Part shown: positions 34,516 to 43,844 of the stretch, in pieces
Layout: every line of letters starts with the position of its first letter
Numbering within the stretch: position 1 is the stretch's first letter
Assembly (NCBI RefSeq): GCF_003710105.1
Contig: NZ_CP033325.1
Location: 2,976,001 to 3,040,000, forward strand
Source: Georgenia faecalis
GTDB taxonomy: Bacteria > Actinomycetota > Actinomycetes > Actinomycetales > Actinomycetaceae
Length of the DNA stretch: 64,000 bases
Direction: 5' to 3'
Notes under the pieces: generated by a model
Told to the model about the DNA's origin: nothing
The model's input: only the letters and a program-made list of their open reading frames with translations
Database searches by the model: none
Made by a program: the position numbers and the translations under genes

Positions 34516-37500
34516 TCACCGGCACGTCCGGGCCGCGTACGGGGCGGTCGCCGTCGTGCTGCCGATCATCGCGTCCGCGGTCGCCGTCACGCTCACCTCA
34601 CCGGCCCCCACCGCCGCCGCGCGGGTGCTGAAGGTCACGGAGGTCGACCGGTCCTCACCGACCGTCACCGTCCGCGTCCCGTGCGGGGTCGAGACGACCG
34701 CCTCGACCGGCGTCGCCGAATCGTTCGTCACCCGCGCGGCCGTGACGACCTTGCCCGCCACGCACCGCGTGTCCGCGGTGACGGAGACGGCGGGGCCGGT
34801 CGGCTCGTCCTCGGTCACGACCGTCACGGTGTACGCCACGGACGTCTCGTGGTCCTGGGCGTAGGCCGTGAGCGCGATCGTCGTCGTGTCCCCGGTGAGG
34901 GGGATGGTGCGCGGCAGCGTGTCGTCGACGAGGACGCCGCCGACCCGGACGAGGCCGCTGGGAAGCGCGGGGGACGCCGACAGGGCGACCGCCTCGGTGC
35001 CCGCCGGGACGGTGAGGGTGTAGTCGTGGACCCCGGAGGTCAGCGCGGGCGTGAGCGTGCCGACGTCGAAGGTGAGGGCCGACAGCTCGGCCTCGGTGCC
35101 GAAGCTCGTCGCCGAGCGGATCGAGAGGCCGAAGACGCCGCCGACGTTGCTCGCGCCGGTCCCCTGGAACCGCACCCGCACGACCGGGACGGGGTTGCCG
35201 TCCTCGTCGAGGACGGGGTTGCCCGAGGAGTCCACCTTCTCGAGCGGGTCGTCGAGGACGCTGCGCGGGATCTCGTCGCACTGGACGTACCAGGACGTCG
35301 CGCCGCCGGCGTTGGTGATCCGCTCGGTCTTGAGCAGCACGTCGTTGAGGTAGACCCCGAACGTGCGGCCGTTGTCCCCGCCGTAGTACCGCACGCAGAG
35401 GTAGTTGTGCTCGAGGTCCGGGTCCACCGTCATGTCGTAGGAGAACCAGGCGTCCGCGCGCGCCTCGGCGTGCCGGAACTGCTGGCCGTTGAACGTGCCC
35501 ACGCTCGAGCGGTTGGACTGGACGTTCTTCCCGGCCTCGCTGTTGTTGTTGTCGAAGGAGGTGAGCTGGTCGATCGTCACCTCGGCCTCACGCAGGCGCT
35601 CCTTGCCCGCGAGGATCGAGGCCTGCGCCTCCTCGGAGTCGAGCTCGACGACGTTGAGGTACATCGCGTAGCGGGCGTCGTAGAGGCTGTAGTAGGGCTC
35701 GAAGACGAGGCCGGCGGCCGCCGGGTCGACGCCGCGCAGCGCGAACCGCATGATCGGCGTGCCGTTCGGCTTCGTCCCGTCCTCGATCCGGACGAGGTTC
35801 GCCGCGATGTCCGCCTTCCACGCCTGGGCGTCCTCCACGACGATCGAGTCGACGACGTCCTTGTGCGGCGTGCTCATCCGCACGAGGACGCCCGCCTGGT
35901 AGGAGGCGCCGACGTTCTCATAGCTCACCGGGGCGGCGAGGAGCACCGGGCCGTACGTGAAGGCCACCCAGTTCGGGTTCTCCGTGTCGGCGACGACGGC
36001 GACCTCCGCCGGGAGCGTGTAGGAGATCTCGTCGCCGGCCTCGACCAGCACCGGGATGAATCCGCGCTCCGCGGGGATGTCGACCACGGTGCCGTTGACG
36101 CGCAGCGTCGGGGCGCCGGCGACCCAGTCGGGCACGCGCAGGCGCACGGTGGTGCCGGCCGCGACCGCGCCGCCGTCGAGCGCCTCGACCGTGAAGGTCG
36201 CGGTGTCCTCGCTGGGGATGTCGGCGGTCTGGGTGAGGACCATGTTGTGGGCCTCGTCGGTGAAGGTGGAGGACCGGAACTGGGTGACGTACACCGCCGT
36301 CGGGCTCGTGAAGTAGTAGGAGCTGCCGAGCATGGACAGCTTCTCGACGCCGGTGCCGTGGTCGCACCAGAACTCGTCGAGCGGGTTGCCGAAGACCTTC
36401 GCGTACCCCGCCGTCATCGGCTGGAAGTACGTGACCATCGCGGTCTCGGGGCTGGCCGTGCTGACGACCGCGTTGAGGTACGCCGTCTCGTAGAAGTCGG
36501 CGTACTTCGCGTCCTTGGTGATCCGGAAGAGCTCGTGGGTGAGCTTGAGCATGTTGTACTCGTTGCAGCCCTCGGACGTGGAGTTCTCCCCGTACCCGCT
36601 CGTGACGCCGCTCGTCGCGCGGTCGTGGAGGGTGTCCGGCGCATGGAAGTGCTCCGAGTAGCTGTTGCCGCCGTTGGCGTACGTGTGGTGGTCCACGACG
36701 ATCTGCCAGAAGTTCTCCGCGGCGGCGCGGTACATGTCGAGCTCGGCCTTCTCCGCGTCGGTGAGCGTGGCGTACAGCGCGGGGTCGTCCGTGAAGACGG
36801 TGTACCGCTTGAGGGCCCCGACGAGCTTGGGGATCGTCGTGTTCGCGTGCAGGCCGCTGAGGACGTCGTTGCCGGCGGCGAGCTGGCGGAAGAGGGTGAC
36901 CTCGTCGAAGTACTCGGCCGCCCGCTTGTGGACCGGCTCGTGGGTGATGCTGAACAGCTCGTAGAGCGCCTCGTTCATCCCGCCGTACTCGATCCGCAGG
37001 ACGTCGCCCGGGTTGGGCAGGCGGCCGGCGTAGGCGTTCACCCAGGACCCGAACCCGCTCGCGACCTCCAGGGCCGTCCCGCCGACGTCGGCCGGGGCGT
37101 AGGCGTAGGCGTCGAGGAGGCCGGCGAGCACCTTGTGGAGGTTGTAGAAGGGGACCAGCAGGCCGTTGCCGCCGCCCGGGAGGACGGAGGTGGAGAACGG
37201 CGCGACGTAGCCGGCGTTGGCGGGGTCCCGCAGGGCGTAGGCCGCCTGCACCTCGGCGAGCCCGTCGACGGCGACGGTGAGCTTGTCGAGGAGCTGCTGC
37301 CGGACGGCGGGGTCGGCCTCCGTGGCGTAGGCCTGTGCGAGGGCGGTCATGTAGTGCCCGAAGAAGTGGCCCTGGAACCGGGTCCCGGAGGTGCGCTCCC
37401 AGCCGCCGTACCCGGTGGCGGTCGGCGGCGTGAGGCCCGCCTGGACGTACCAGGAGTAGAGGAACTTTGCGGGGTCGAGGCTGAGGAGGTACTCGACGTT

Positions 37501-38649
37501 GAGCTCGGCGAGGTTGGCGAGGTAGGGGTCGTGGACGTCGACGTCCGCCAGCTCCGTGCTCTCGAGGTAGACGGACGTGCCGGCCACCGAGGGGATGGTG
37601 ACGACGAACGTGCGCGAGACCGGGCCGCTGCCGCCGTAGGTCGCCGTGGCGGTGACCGTGACGTCGACCGCCTCGCCCGCTGGCCGCGTGATCCGCGCGA
37701 CGCCGTCGTCGCCGACGACGAAGTGCGGGGAGTCCGCCGCCCACGTCACCTCCGACCCGGCCGCGCCGCGGGCGGGCAGCGCGACGGTGTCGGTGACCGC
37801 CGTGGCGGGCAGGGAGAGCGCATCGAGGTCGGACTGCGCGACGGCCGCCGGGTCGAAGCTCGGCACGTGCTCGCGGTAGAGGCCGACGACGTCGCTCGTG
37901 GTCGCCACCGCGTCGTGGAGGACGTACTCGTCGAGGGCCCCGCGCAGGAAGGCGCCGTTGTACTGGGGGCCGTTGAAGCCCAGGGTCTTCATCGACGTGC
38001 TCTCCGAGCCGAGGACGCCGGTCGCCGCGCCGCCGGGGGCATAGTCGACGGCGGTCACCTGCTTGACGCCGTTGCGGTAGATGGCGACGTCCTTGGTCTC
38101 GGAGTCGTAGACGACGACGACGTGCGTCCACTGGTTCGTCGGGAAGAACGTCGCCCGCGAGGTGCGCACGGAGACCTTGTACGGCTGGCCGTCCGAGGGG
38201 CCGATCGACAGGGCGAGCGGGCGGTTGTTGTTCTCCGAGGAGAGGTACCAGCCGTCGGAGTTGTAGGTGGTCTTGTTCCAGGCGACGACCTGCTCCCCCG
38301 TGCCCATGTCCGCGCTCGGGCGGAACCAGAACGAGAGCGTGAGGTCCTGCGGCTGGAGGTGGGCGCCCGTGCCGAGGTTGAGCGCGGTGCTGCCGTTGAG
38401 CTCGATGGCCTGCCCGGACACGCCCGCGGTGTAGCGCGCGGTGCCGCCCGGGCGCACGGCGACCGGGTTGGCGTAGCTGCTCGCGTCGGTGAGGGTGCCG
38501 TCGAAGGGCAGGTCGAGGACGGCCTCCCCCGGCACCGGGGAGTCGGCGATCGAGGGCGAGGCCGCGAGGCCCACGCCGCTCGCCGCCAGGAGGGTGGCGA
38601 GCAGCACCGCGCTGCCTCGCTGGACCAGTCGGACACCACGTCGCGCCAT
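34516..38649 (-). CDS. Secreted GH127/GH146-type beta-L-arabinofuranosidase, multidomain
   Basis: The 1377-residue protein starts at ATG 38649, with AAGGAG 7 nt upstream. A signal peptide is followed by a LamG/concanavalin-like domain (about 50-230), an Ig-like segment, the GH127-type (formerly DUF1680) barrel (about 345-870; QGHFFGHYMTALA, YNLHKVLAGLLDAY), a DUF6805-like domain, a cadherin-like beta-sandwich (about 1180-1280) and a C-terminal module of about 90 residues bracketed by two Cys. The zinc/catalytic residues of GH127 fit Glu693-x-Cys695 and Cys762, but the usual second adjacent Cys is Asp763 (FWCDHGTG). It should release beta-L-arabinofuranose outside the cell; no LPxTG is present. 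A LacI-type operator lies upstream. Confidence 0.87.
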   Translation of the reverse strand: MARRGVRLVQRGSAVLLATLLAASGVGLAASPSIADSPVPGEAVLDLPFDGTLTDASSYANPVAVRPGGTARYTAGVSGQAIELNGSTALNLGTGAHLQPQDLTLSFWFRPSADMGTGEQVVAWNKTTYNSDGWYLSSENNNRPLALSIGPSDGQPYKVSVRTSRATFFPTNQWTHVVVVYDSETKDVAIYRNGVKQVTAVDYAPGGAATGVLGSESTSMKTLGFNGPQYNGAFLRGALDEYVLHDAVATTSDVVGLYREHVPSFDPAAVAQSDLDALSLPATAVTDTVALPARGAAGSEVTWAADSPHFVVGDDGVARITRPAGEAVDVTVTATATYGGSGPVSRTFVVTIPSVAGTSVYLESTELADVDVHDPYLANLAELNVEYLLSLDPAKFLYSWYVQAGLTPPTATGYGGWERTSGTRFQGHFFGHYMTALAQAYATEADPAVRQQLLDKLTVAVDGLAEVQAAYALRDPANAGYVAPFSTSVLPGGGNGLLVPFYNLHKVLAGLLDAYAYAPADVGGTALEVASGFGSWVNAYAGRLPNPGDVLRIEYGGMNEALYELFSITHEPVHKRAAEYFDEVTLFRQLAAGNDVLSGLHANTTIPKLVGALKRYTVFTDDPALYATLTDAEKAELDMYRAAAENFWQIVVDHHTYANGGNSYSEHFHAPDTLHDRATSGVTSGYGENSTSEGCNEYNMLKLTHELFRITKDAKYADFYETAYLNAVVSTASPETAMVTYFQPMTAGYAKVFGNPLDEFWCDHGTGVEKLSMLGSSYYFTSPTAVYVTQFRSSTFTDEAHNMVLTQTADIPSEDTATFTVEALDGGAVAAGTTVRLRVPDWVAGAPTLRVNGTVVDIPAERGFIPVLVEAGDEISYTLPAEVAVVADTENPNWVAFTYGPVLLAAPVSYENVGASYQAGVLVRMSTPHKDVVDSIVVEDAQAWKADIAANLVRIEDGTKPNGTPIMRFALRGVDPAAAGLVFEPYYSLYDARYAMYLNVVELDSEEAQASILAGKERLREAEVTIDQLTSFDNNNSEAGKNVQSNRSSVGTFNGQQFRHAEARADAWFSYDMTVDPDLEHNYLCVRYYGGDNGRTFGVYLNDVLLKTERITNAGGATSWYVQCDEIPRSVLDDPLEKVDSSGNPVLDEDGNPVPVVRVRFQGTGASNVGGVFGLSIRSATSFGTEAELSALTFDVGTLTPALTSGVHDYTLTVPAGTEAVALSASPALPSGLVRVGGVLVDDTLPRTIPLTGDTTTIALTAYAQDHETSVAYTVTVVTEDEPTGPAVSVTADTRCVAGKVVTAARVTNDSATPVEAVVSTPHGTRTVTVGEDRSTSVTFSTRAAAVGAGEVSVTATADAMIGSTTATAPYAARTCR

Positions 38650-38763
38650 CGCGTCTCTCCTTGTGCGTGGCACCGTCGCGCACGCGGGTCGGGCGCACCG
38701 TCACCCGCAGGCCGTCCGTGGCCCCCGCGCCCCGTGCGCATCACCTGTGCGGAACTGCGTCGA

Positions 38764-38777
38764 TGTGACCGCTAACA
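38764..38777. promoter_or_regulatory. LacI-type operator upstream of the beta-L-arabinofuranosidase gene
   Basis: TGTGACCGCTAACA matches the LacI-family palindrome TGTTAGCGCTAACA at 12 of 14 positions and lies 115 nt upstream of the start codon. It differs from the TGAATCGATTCA sites near 30.8-31.0 kb, so a different LacI-family protein, encoded elsewhere, probably binds it. Confidence 0.5.
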
Positions 38778-38842
38778 CTCCGCCTCGCCCGGAGCGTACG
38801 CCGGACCGCCACGCCGGACAAGGGGTCGGCGTCGCGCCACGC

Positions 38843-38868
38843 GGACGGGCTCCGCGCGGAGCCCGTCC
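38843..38868 (-). terminator. Perfect 26-bp palindrome after panD
   Basis: The palindrome GGACGGGCTCCGC / GCGGAGCCCGTCC folds into a 13-bp stem about 55 nt past the panD stop. It is the likely terminator of the long minus-strand operon. It shares the gap 38650-38921 with the glycosidase promoter. Confidence 0.65.
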
Positions 38869-38902
38869 CGCGGGCGCCGCCCCCGAGCCACCGGCGTGCG
38901 GC

Positions 38903-38930
38903 AGGCGTCAGGCGTCAGGCGTCAGGCGTC
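38903..38930. repeat. 7-bp repeat AGGCGTC x4 giving stops in all three frames at the end of panD
   Basis: Four exact 7-bp units overlap the panD stop. Minus-strand TGA codons at 38922-38924, 38915-38917 and 38908-38910 are each 7 nt apart and so fall in three different frames. Confidence 0.8.
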
Positions 38931-39389
38931 GCGGCGGTAGGCCTCGATGGTGATGCCACTGGGCTCGACGGAGCGCGCCTGGCCGGCGTCGACATCGGGG
39001 ACCTGTCCGGGCTCCCCGCCGACGTCGACGATGCGGTTGTTCTCGTCGACGAACACGACAGCCGGGGTGTAGCTCCGGGCCTCCTCGTCGGAGAGCATGC
39101 CGTAGGCGATGAGGATGACGAGGTCGCCGGCGTGGACGAGGTGCGCCGCCGCCCCGTTGATGCAGACGATCCCGCTCCCCCGCTCGCCGGGGATGACGTA
39201 GGTCGTGAGGCGCGCCCCGTTGGTGACGTCGACGACGTCGACCTGCTGCCCGGGCAGCAGGTCCGCCGCGTCGAGGAGGTCGGCGTCGACGGTGATCGAC
39301 CCGACGTAGTGCAGGTCGGCCGCCGTGACGGTGGCGCGATGGATCTTGCCCACGAGCATCGGGCGGTGCAGCGAGCGCGGGACGCTCAT
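38922..39389 (-). CDS. panD: Aspartate 1-decarboxylase
   Basis: The 155-residue pyruvoyl-dependent enzyme makes beta-alanine from aspartate for pantothenate synthesis. The self-cleavage site is the Gly-Ser in [40 protein letters not shown] and LVILIAYG are conserved. ATG 39389 overlaps the panC stop (ATGA), showing translational coupling, although an internal Met (PMLVGKIHR) begins closer to the family N-terminus. Confidence 0.95.
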   Translation of the reverse strand: MSVPRSLHRPMLVGKIHRATVTAADLHYVGSITVDADLLDAADLLPGQQVDVVDVTNGARLTTYVIPGERGSGIVCINGAAAHLVHAGDLVILIAYGMLSDEEARSYTPAVVFVDENNRIVDVGGEPGQVPDVDAGQARSVEPSGITIEAYRRDA

Positions 39390-41248
39390 GGTTGGTCGGT
39401 CTCCCCTGGTACTGACTGCGGTGGCACGCCTAGCGTCACCGCAACGTTGTCGATGAGCCGGGTGTTCCCCACCCACGCAGCGACGGCGAGCAGCCCAGCG
39501 CCCTGGGCGTCGTCGTCCAGCACCGCGAGGGTATCGGGGTCCACGAGCGCGAGGTAATCGAGGCGGACGCCGGGGGCGGCGTCCAGGACGGCGGCGGCCG
39601 CGGCCAGGACCTCCGCGGGCCCGCCGGCACCCGCCGCGGCGCCGGCCCGCAGCGCGGCGGACAGGGCCAGCGCGGAGCGCCGCTCGTCCGCGCTGAGGTA
39701 GGCGTTGCGGCTGCTCAGGGCGAGCCCGTCGGCGTCGCGGCGGATGGGCACGCCGACGACCTCCACCCCCATGTCGAGGTCCCGGACCATCGCCCGGACG
39801 AGCGCGAGCTGCTGCGCGTCCTTCTCCCCGAAGAGCGCCACGTCCGGTCGCACGAGGTGGAGGAGCTTGTTGACGACCGTGAGGACGCCGGCGAAGTGCG
39901 TGGGCCGGGTGCGCCCCTCGAGCACGGCGCCCATGGGGCCGGGGTCGAGCTGCACCACGGGGTCGCCCTGGGGGTAGACCTCGGCGGGCTCGGGGGCGAA
40001 GACGACGTCGGCCCCCACCTCGGCGAGGCGGGCGAGGTCGCCGGCCAGGTCCCGGGGGTAGGCCTCGAAGTCCTCGCCCGGCGCGAACTGCAGCGGGTTG
40101 ACGAAGATGGTGACGACGACGTGCTCTGCCCGCTCGCGGGCGGCCCGGACGAGGTCGAGGTGCCCCTCGTGCAGGGCCCCCATCGTCATCACGACGGCCC
40201 GTCGGCCGACCTGGCCCCGCAGGGCGCCGACGAGCTCCTCCCGCGTGCGGACGAGGACGGGGTCGGTGGGGGTATCGGCCACGGGGGCCGGGTGTGCAGG
40301 GGCAGCGACCGGGAGCGCGGCGCCGCCGGGGCCAGCCGGCGAAGCGAGGAGGTCGAGGAGGGCCTGAGCGGGGGCTTCTCGCAGGCGGCCCGCCGTGACG
40401 GCCCGCTGCGTCGTGACCCGCGCCAGGGCGCGGTAGGTCTCCGGCACGTCCGCCTGCGCCGGGTCCTCGGCGGCGAGGGCCGCCAGGGCCGCCACGTGGT
40501 CGCGGACCGTGCCGACGTCGCCGCGCACGACCGGGCCGGTGAGGTGCGCCTCCCCCTGCCGCAACGCCCCCTCGAGGGCCGCGGTGAGGAGCGGGGTGAG
40601 CATCTGCCCCGGTTCCTCCACGCCCGCCGCCTGGAGCACCCGCGTCGCCTGGGTGACCAGCGTGACGAGGTGGTTGGCACCGTGCGCGAGGGCCGCGTGG
40701 TAGAGCGGGCGGACGGCCTCCGGCAGGACCACGGGCTCGCCGCCGATCTCCACGACGAGGGCCTGCGCGATGGGCAGGACCGGCCCGGGGGCGCTCACGG
40801 CGAACGGGCACCCGACGAGCCGGCTGAGGTCGACGCTCGTCCCGGTGAACGTCATCGCGGGGTGGATGGCGAGGGGGATCGCGCCCGCCCGGCGCGCCGG
40901 CGCGAGGACGTCCGCCCCGAAGCGGCCGGAGGTGTGGAGGACGATCTGGCCCGCCTGCCAGTGCCCCAGCTCCGCCATGCCGGCGACCAGGTCGGGCAGG
41001 ACGTCGTCGGGGACGGTGAGCAGGACGAGCTCGGCGCGCTCGACGACCTCCTCGACGCTGAGGACCGGCACGCCCGGCAGGAGCACCTCGATCCGGTCGC
41101 GGCTCTCCTCGGAGACCGCGCTCGCGCCGACGACGGCGTGCCCGGCGGCGCGCAGGGCGCTGCCGAGGACCGCCCCCACGCGTCCCGCCCCGACGATGCC
41201 GACACCGAGCCGCCCGGGCCGATGGCCTTCTCGCGTCGCCTCACTCAC
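39386..41248 (-). CDS. panC: Fusion of a Rossmann-like/DUF2520 oxidoreductase with pantothenate synthetase
   Basis: The 620-residue protein starts at GTG 41248, 7 nt after the upstream stop. Residues about 12-300 form a Rossmann/DUF2520 protein ([47 protein letters not shown]). After a Pro/Ala linker, residues about 330-610 are pantothenate synthetase: [62 protein letters not shown]. PanC joins pantoate and beta-alanine using ATP. The two families are often neighbours in actinobacteria; here they are one chain. The DUF2520 half may be a ketopantoate reductase of the PanG type, which is inference. Confidence 0.92.
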   Translation of the reverse strand: MSEATREGHRPGRLGVGIVGAGRVGAVLGSALRAAGHAVVGASAVSEESRDRIEVLLPGVPVLSVEEVVERAELVLLTVPDDVLPDLVAGMAELGHWQAGQIVLHTSGRFGADVLAPARRAGAIPLAIHPAMTFTGTSVDLSRLVGCPFAVSAPGPVLPIAQALVVEIGGEPVVLPEAVRPLYHAALAHGANHLVTLVTQATRVLQAAGVEEPGQMLTPLLTAALEGALRQGEAHLTGPVVRGDVGTVRDHVAALAALAAEDPAQADVPETYRALARVTTQRAVTAGRLREAPAQALLDLLASPAGPGGAALPVAAPAHPAPVADTPTDPVLVRTREELVGALRGQVGRRAVVMTMGALHEGHLDLVRAARERAEHVVVTIFVNPLQFAPGEDFEAYPRDLAGDLARLAEVGADVVFAPEPAEVYPQGDPVVQLDPGPMGAVLEGRTRPTHFAGVLTVVNKLLHLVRPDVALFGEKDAQQLALVRAMVRDLDMGVEVVGVPIRRDADGLALSSRNAYLSADERRSALALSAALRAGAAAGAGGPAEVLAAAAAVLDAAPGVRLDYLALVDPDTLAVLDDDAQGAGLLAVAAWVGNTRLIDNVAVTLGVPPQSVPGETDQP

Positions 41249-41255
41249 CCCACCA

Positions 41256-43157
41256 TCATCCCAGCCCGGGCTGGGACGGCGGTGCGGGGTAGGGCGGCGG
41301 CGGGAGCGGCGGGCCCTGCGGGGGCGGCGGCGGAACCGGGCCGCCCTGCGGGGGCGGCGGCGGGACCGGCGCGCCCTGCGGCGGCGGCGGCGGAACCGGG
41401 CCGCCCTGCGGCGGCGGCGGCGGGAGCGGCGCGCCCTGCGGGGGCGGCGGCGGCACCGGCGCGCCCTGCGGCGGCAGCGGCGGAACCGGCGCGCCCTGCG
41501 GCGGCGGCGGCGGCGCGGGGGGCGCGAACCGCTGGCCCTGCGGCGGGACGGGCTGGCCCTGAAGGGGCGCCGGCGGCGTCCCCGCACCTGGCCCCGGCGG
41601 GCACACCCGCTGCACCCACTCCTCCGGGCTCTCGTGGCTCCGGGCGGAGCGCGCACGATCGGCCTGCTCCCCGAGGAGCCGCAGCGCGGTCGCTGCGTGG
41701 AGGTGGTGCACCCGCGGGCTCACGGGCCCGGGCACCGACGCGATGGTGAGGTTGGCCAGGTCGAGCCGGCGCTCCCACGGCCCCTGCTCGATGGCGAGGG
41801 ACTGGGTGCGCTCGTGCGGCACGATCGTCAGCGTCCGGGTGATCCGGCCGGTGCGGATGAGCATGGCGCGGTCGGTGATCCGCAGCCCGTTGCGGCGCCA
41901 GGTGATCCAGTCGAGCCACCGCGCGCTCCGCGGGCTCGTGATGAACCCGGCGCCCTCGCCGCTGCCCTCGAGGGCGGCGTCGAGGACCGCCCGCGCATCG
42001 TCGGCGCCGAGGTCGGGCACGACGAGCCACATCGCCGTGAGGGCGTCCCCGCGCGGCCCGACGGGCAGGAGGACCCCGCTCGTGGTGCCGCCGGAGGCCT
42101 CGTTCTCCGCGCCGTACCCCGCGACGTTGACGACGACGCGCCACCACCCGCGGCGGCGCCACAGGAGCGGCTGGGTGAGCTGGACGGCCTGCACGCGGCC
42201 CGGCGGCACGGTCTGGGACCGCTGCTCGAGCAGCCCGTGGCGCAGGCGGATCCCGTCGGAGGACACCGCCGCCCGGAACGCGAACCCACCGGAGAAGCGG
42301 GACCAGAGGTAGCCACCCCAGCCGACGATGCCCGGCAGCGCGCCCACGAGCACCCCGGCGCTCTCCGCGGCGACGGCCGCCACCGTGAGCGCGACGAGGA
42401 AGAGCAGGAACGTGATGCTCGAGCCGGACAGCAGCAACGAGCCCACCAGCCGGTTCACCGGCACGGTGAGCAGCTCGCGCTCGGGCACCGGGTCGAGGAG
42501 CGGCGCGGCCGGGCGGGCGGCGGGCCCGGAGGCCGAGGGCTGTCCCCCCGGCGGCGGCGGGGCGCTCACGGACGGCGCGGCCGGGCCGCGCTGCACCCCG
42601 GCGGCGCGGTCGAGGATCTCCCGGCGGAGCCGTTGGGCCTCGTCCTCCTGGAGGAAGGCGAGCACGACGGAGGATCCGGCACCCCCCGCCGTCTCGATCT
42701 TCAGCTGGGCGAGCCCGAAGATCCGGGCGAGCAGGGGCTGGACGACGTCGATCGCCTGGATGCGGTTGAGCCGGGCGTGACGCTGCTGGCGGAAGAGGAT
42801 CCCCGAGTGGAGGTACACCGCGTCATCACCGACGGCGTAGCGCATCATCCGCCACGACAGCGTGGAGTAGATGGCCAGCAGGGCGAGGAGGACGAGGACG
42901 ACGCCGGCCACGATGAGCCCGACGACGGCCCAGTCCACCCGGTTGCGCTGCAGCCACAGGTCCCCGACGACCTCGACGTTCTGGTACACGAGCACGGCGA
43001 GGACCGCGACGATGACCTTCCAGGCGTTGAGGACCGGGGTGATCTTGTGGACGCGGCGCCACTCGAGGTGCTGCTCGGGGGCGGGGGCCGCCTCCGCGGC
43101 CGACGCCGCCCCGGTCACGCCCGCGGGGCCGGTGCCGCGAGGTCCGACGGCGTTCAC
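41256..43157 (-). CDS. YdbT-like PH-domain membrane protein with a Pro-rich tail
   Basis: The 633-residue protein starts at GTG 43157, overlapping the upstream gene by GTGA. It has hydrophobic helices ([50 protein letters not shown]) between bacterial PH (DUF304) domains with motifs such as [17 protein letters not shown] and [17 protein letters not shown]. This YdbS/YdbT pair is widely conserved, with no firm function; roles in membrane or secreted-protein homeostasis have been proposed. The last 110 residues are a cytoplasmic Pro/Gln/Gly tail of [11 protein letters not shown]-type repeats, unusual for the family. Confidence 0.8.
   Translation of the reverse strand: MNAVGPRGTGPAGVTGAASAAEAAPAPEQHLEWRRVHKITPVLNAWKVIVAVLAVLVYQNVEVVGDLWLQRNRVDWAVVGLIVAGVVLVLLALLAIYSTLSWRMMRYAVGDDAVYLHSGILFRQQRHARLNRIQAIDVVQPLLARIFGLAQLKIETAGGAGSSVVLAFLQEDEAQRLRREILDRAAGVQRGPAAPSVSAPPPPGGQPSASGPAARPAAPLLDPVPERELLTVPVNRLVGSLLLSGSSITFLLFLVALTVAAVAAESAGVLVGALPGIVGWGGYLWSRFSGGFAFRAAVSSDGIRLRHGLLEQRSQTVPPGRVQAVQLTQPLLWRRRGWWRVVVNVAGYGAENEASGGTTSGVLLPVGPRGDALTAMWLVVPDLGADDARAVLDAALEGSGEGAGFITSPRSARWLDWITWRRNGLRITDRAMLIRTGRITRTLTIVPHERTQSLAIEQGPWERRLDLANLTIASVPGPVSPRVHHLHAATALRLLGEQADRARSARSHESPEEWVQRVCPPGPGAGTPPAPLQGQPVPPQGQRFAPPAPPPPPQGAPVPPLPPQGAPVPPPPPQGAPLPPPPPQGGPVPPPPPQGAPVPPPPPQGGPVPPPPPQGPPLPPPPYPAPPSQPGLG
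41290..41515. repeat. Imperfect 33/36-bp repeats encoding the [11 protein letters not shown] tail
   Basis: Repeated GGCGGCGGCGG plus CGCCCTGCGG blocks encode about seven P-rich units at the C-terminus of the YdbT-like protein. Confidence 0.8.
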
Positions 43158-43675
43158 AGCCCGGCCAGCCGGGCCTCGCCGCGCTCGGTGAGGCGGTCAC
43201 GCAACCGGTCCGCCTCGGCCGGCGGAAGCCCGGGGATACTCGCGTCCGTCGTGGCGGAGGCGGTGTGGAGCTGGATCTCGGCGATGCCGCAGCGCCGGTT
43301 GAGGGGGCCGGCCTTGACGTCGACGAACTGCATCCGGCCGTACGGCACGACGGTGAGCCGGCGGAACACGATGCCCTTGCGGATGAGGAGGTCGTCGGCA
43401 CGCTCCGCGTAGCCGATCGCGCGGACCTGGCGCGGGATGAGCCACGCGGACCACACGGCGATCACGGCCATGGTGCCGGCGAGGATCCACCACCAGGGCG
43501 AGAAGAGGACGGCGAGGACCGCTCCGATGAGGAGCGGCGGCAGCACGAAGATTGCCTCGGTGATGAGCCGGGCCGTGATGAGGCCCCGCGAGACGGGCGT
43601 GAAGGAGACCCCGGCAGGGTCGAAGGGCCCGGACGAACCGGGTCCCGCCCAATTCCTGGTGTCGACGTCGGACAT
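43154..43675 (-). CDS. YdbS-like PH-domain membrane protein
   Basis: The 173-residue protein starts at ATG 43675, with GGAGGGA upstream. Two transmembrane helices (FVLPPLLIGAVLAVLF; WWWILAGTMAVIAVWSAWLI) precede one bacterial PH (DUF304) domain (IRKGIVFRRLTVVPYGRMQF, VDVKAGPLNRRCGI). It is the short partner of the YdbT-like protein and is translationally coupled to it. A 169-nt gap with no recognisable element separates it from the DUF3180 gene. Confidence 0.82.
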   Translation of the reverse strand: MSDVDTRNWAGPGSSGPFDPAGVSFTPVSRGLITARLITEAIFVLPPLLIGAVLAVLFSPWWWILAGTMAVIAVWSAWLIPRQVRAIGYAERADDLLIRKGIVFRRLTVVPYGRMQFVDVKAGPLNRRCGIAEIQLHTASATTDASIPGLPPAEADRLRDRLTERGEARLAGL

Positions 43676-43844
43676 GGGAACTCCCTCCACGCGGACGATC
43701 CGCGGCCCCATTGTGTCGGACCCGCAGCCGGGCGGCGGCACCGTTCCGGGTGCGGCGCCGGTACCGGCAGGCGCCTCCTCGACGACGAGGCTCTGGTGGA
43801 TGCCCACGCCCCGTGCGGCCGCGGCCGGTGGATACCTATTCCCG

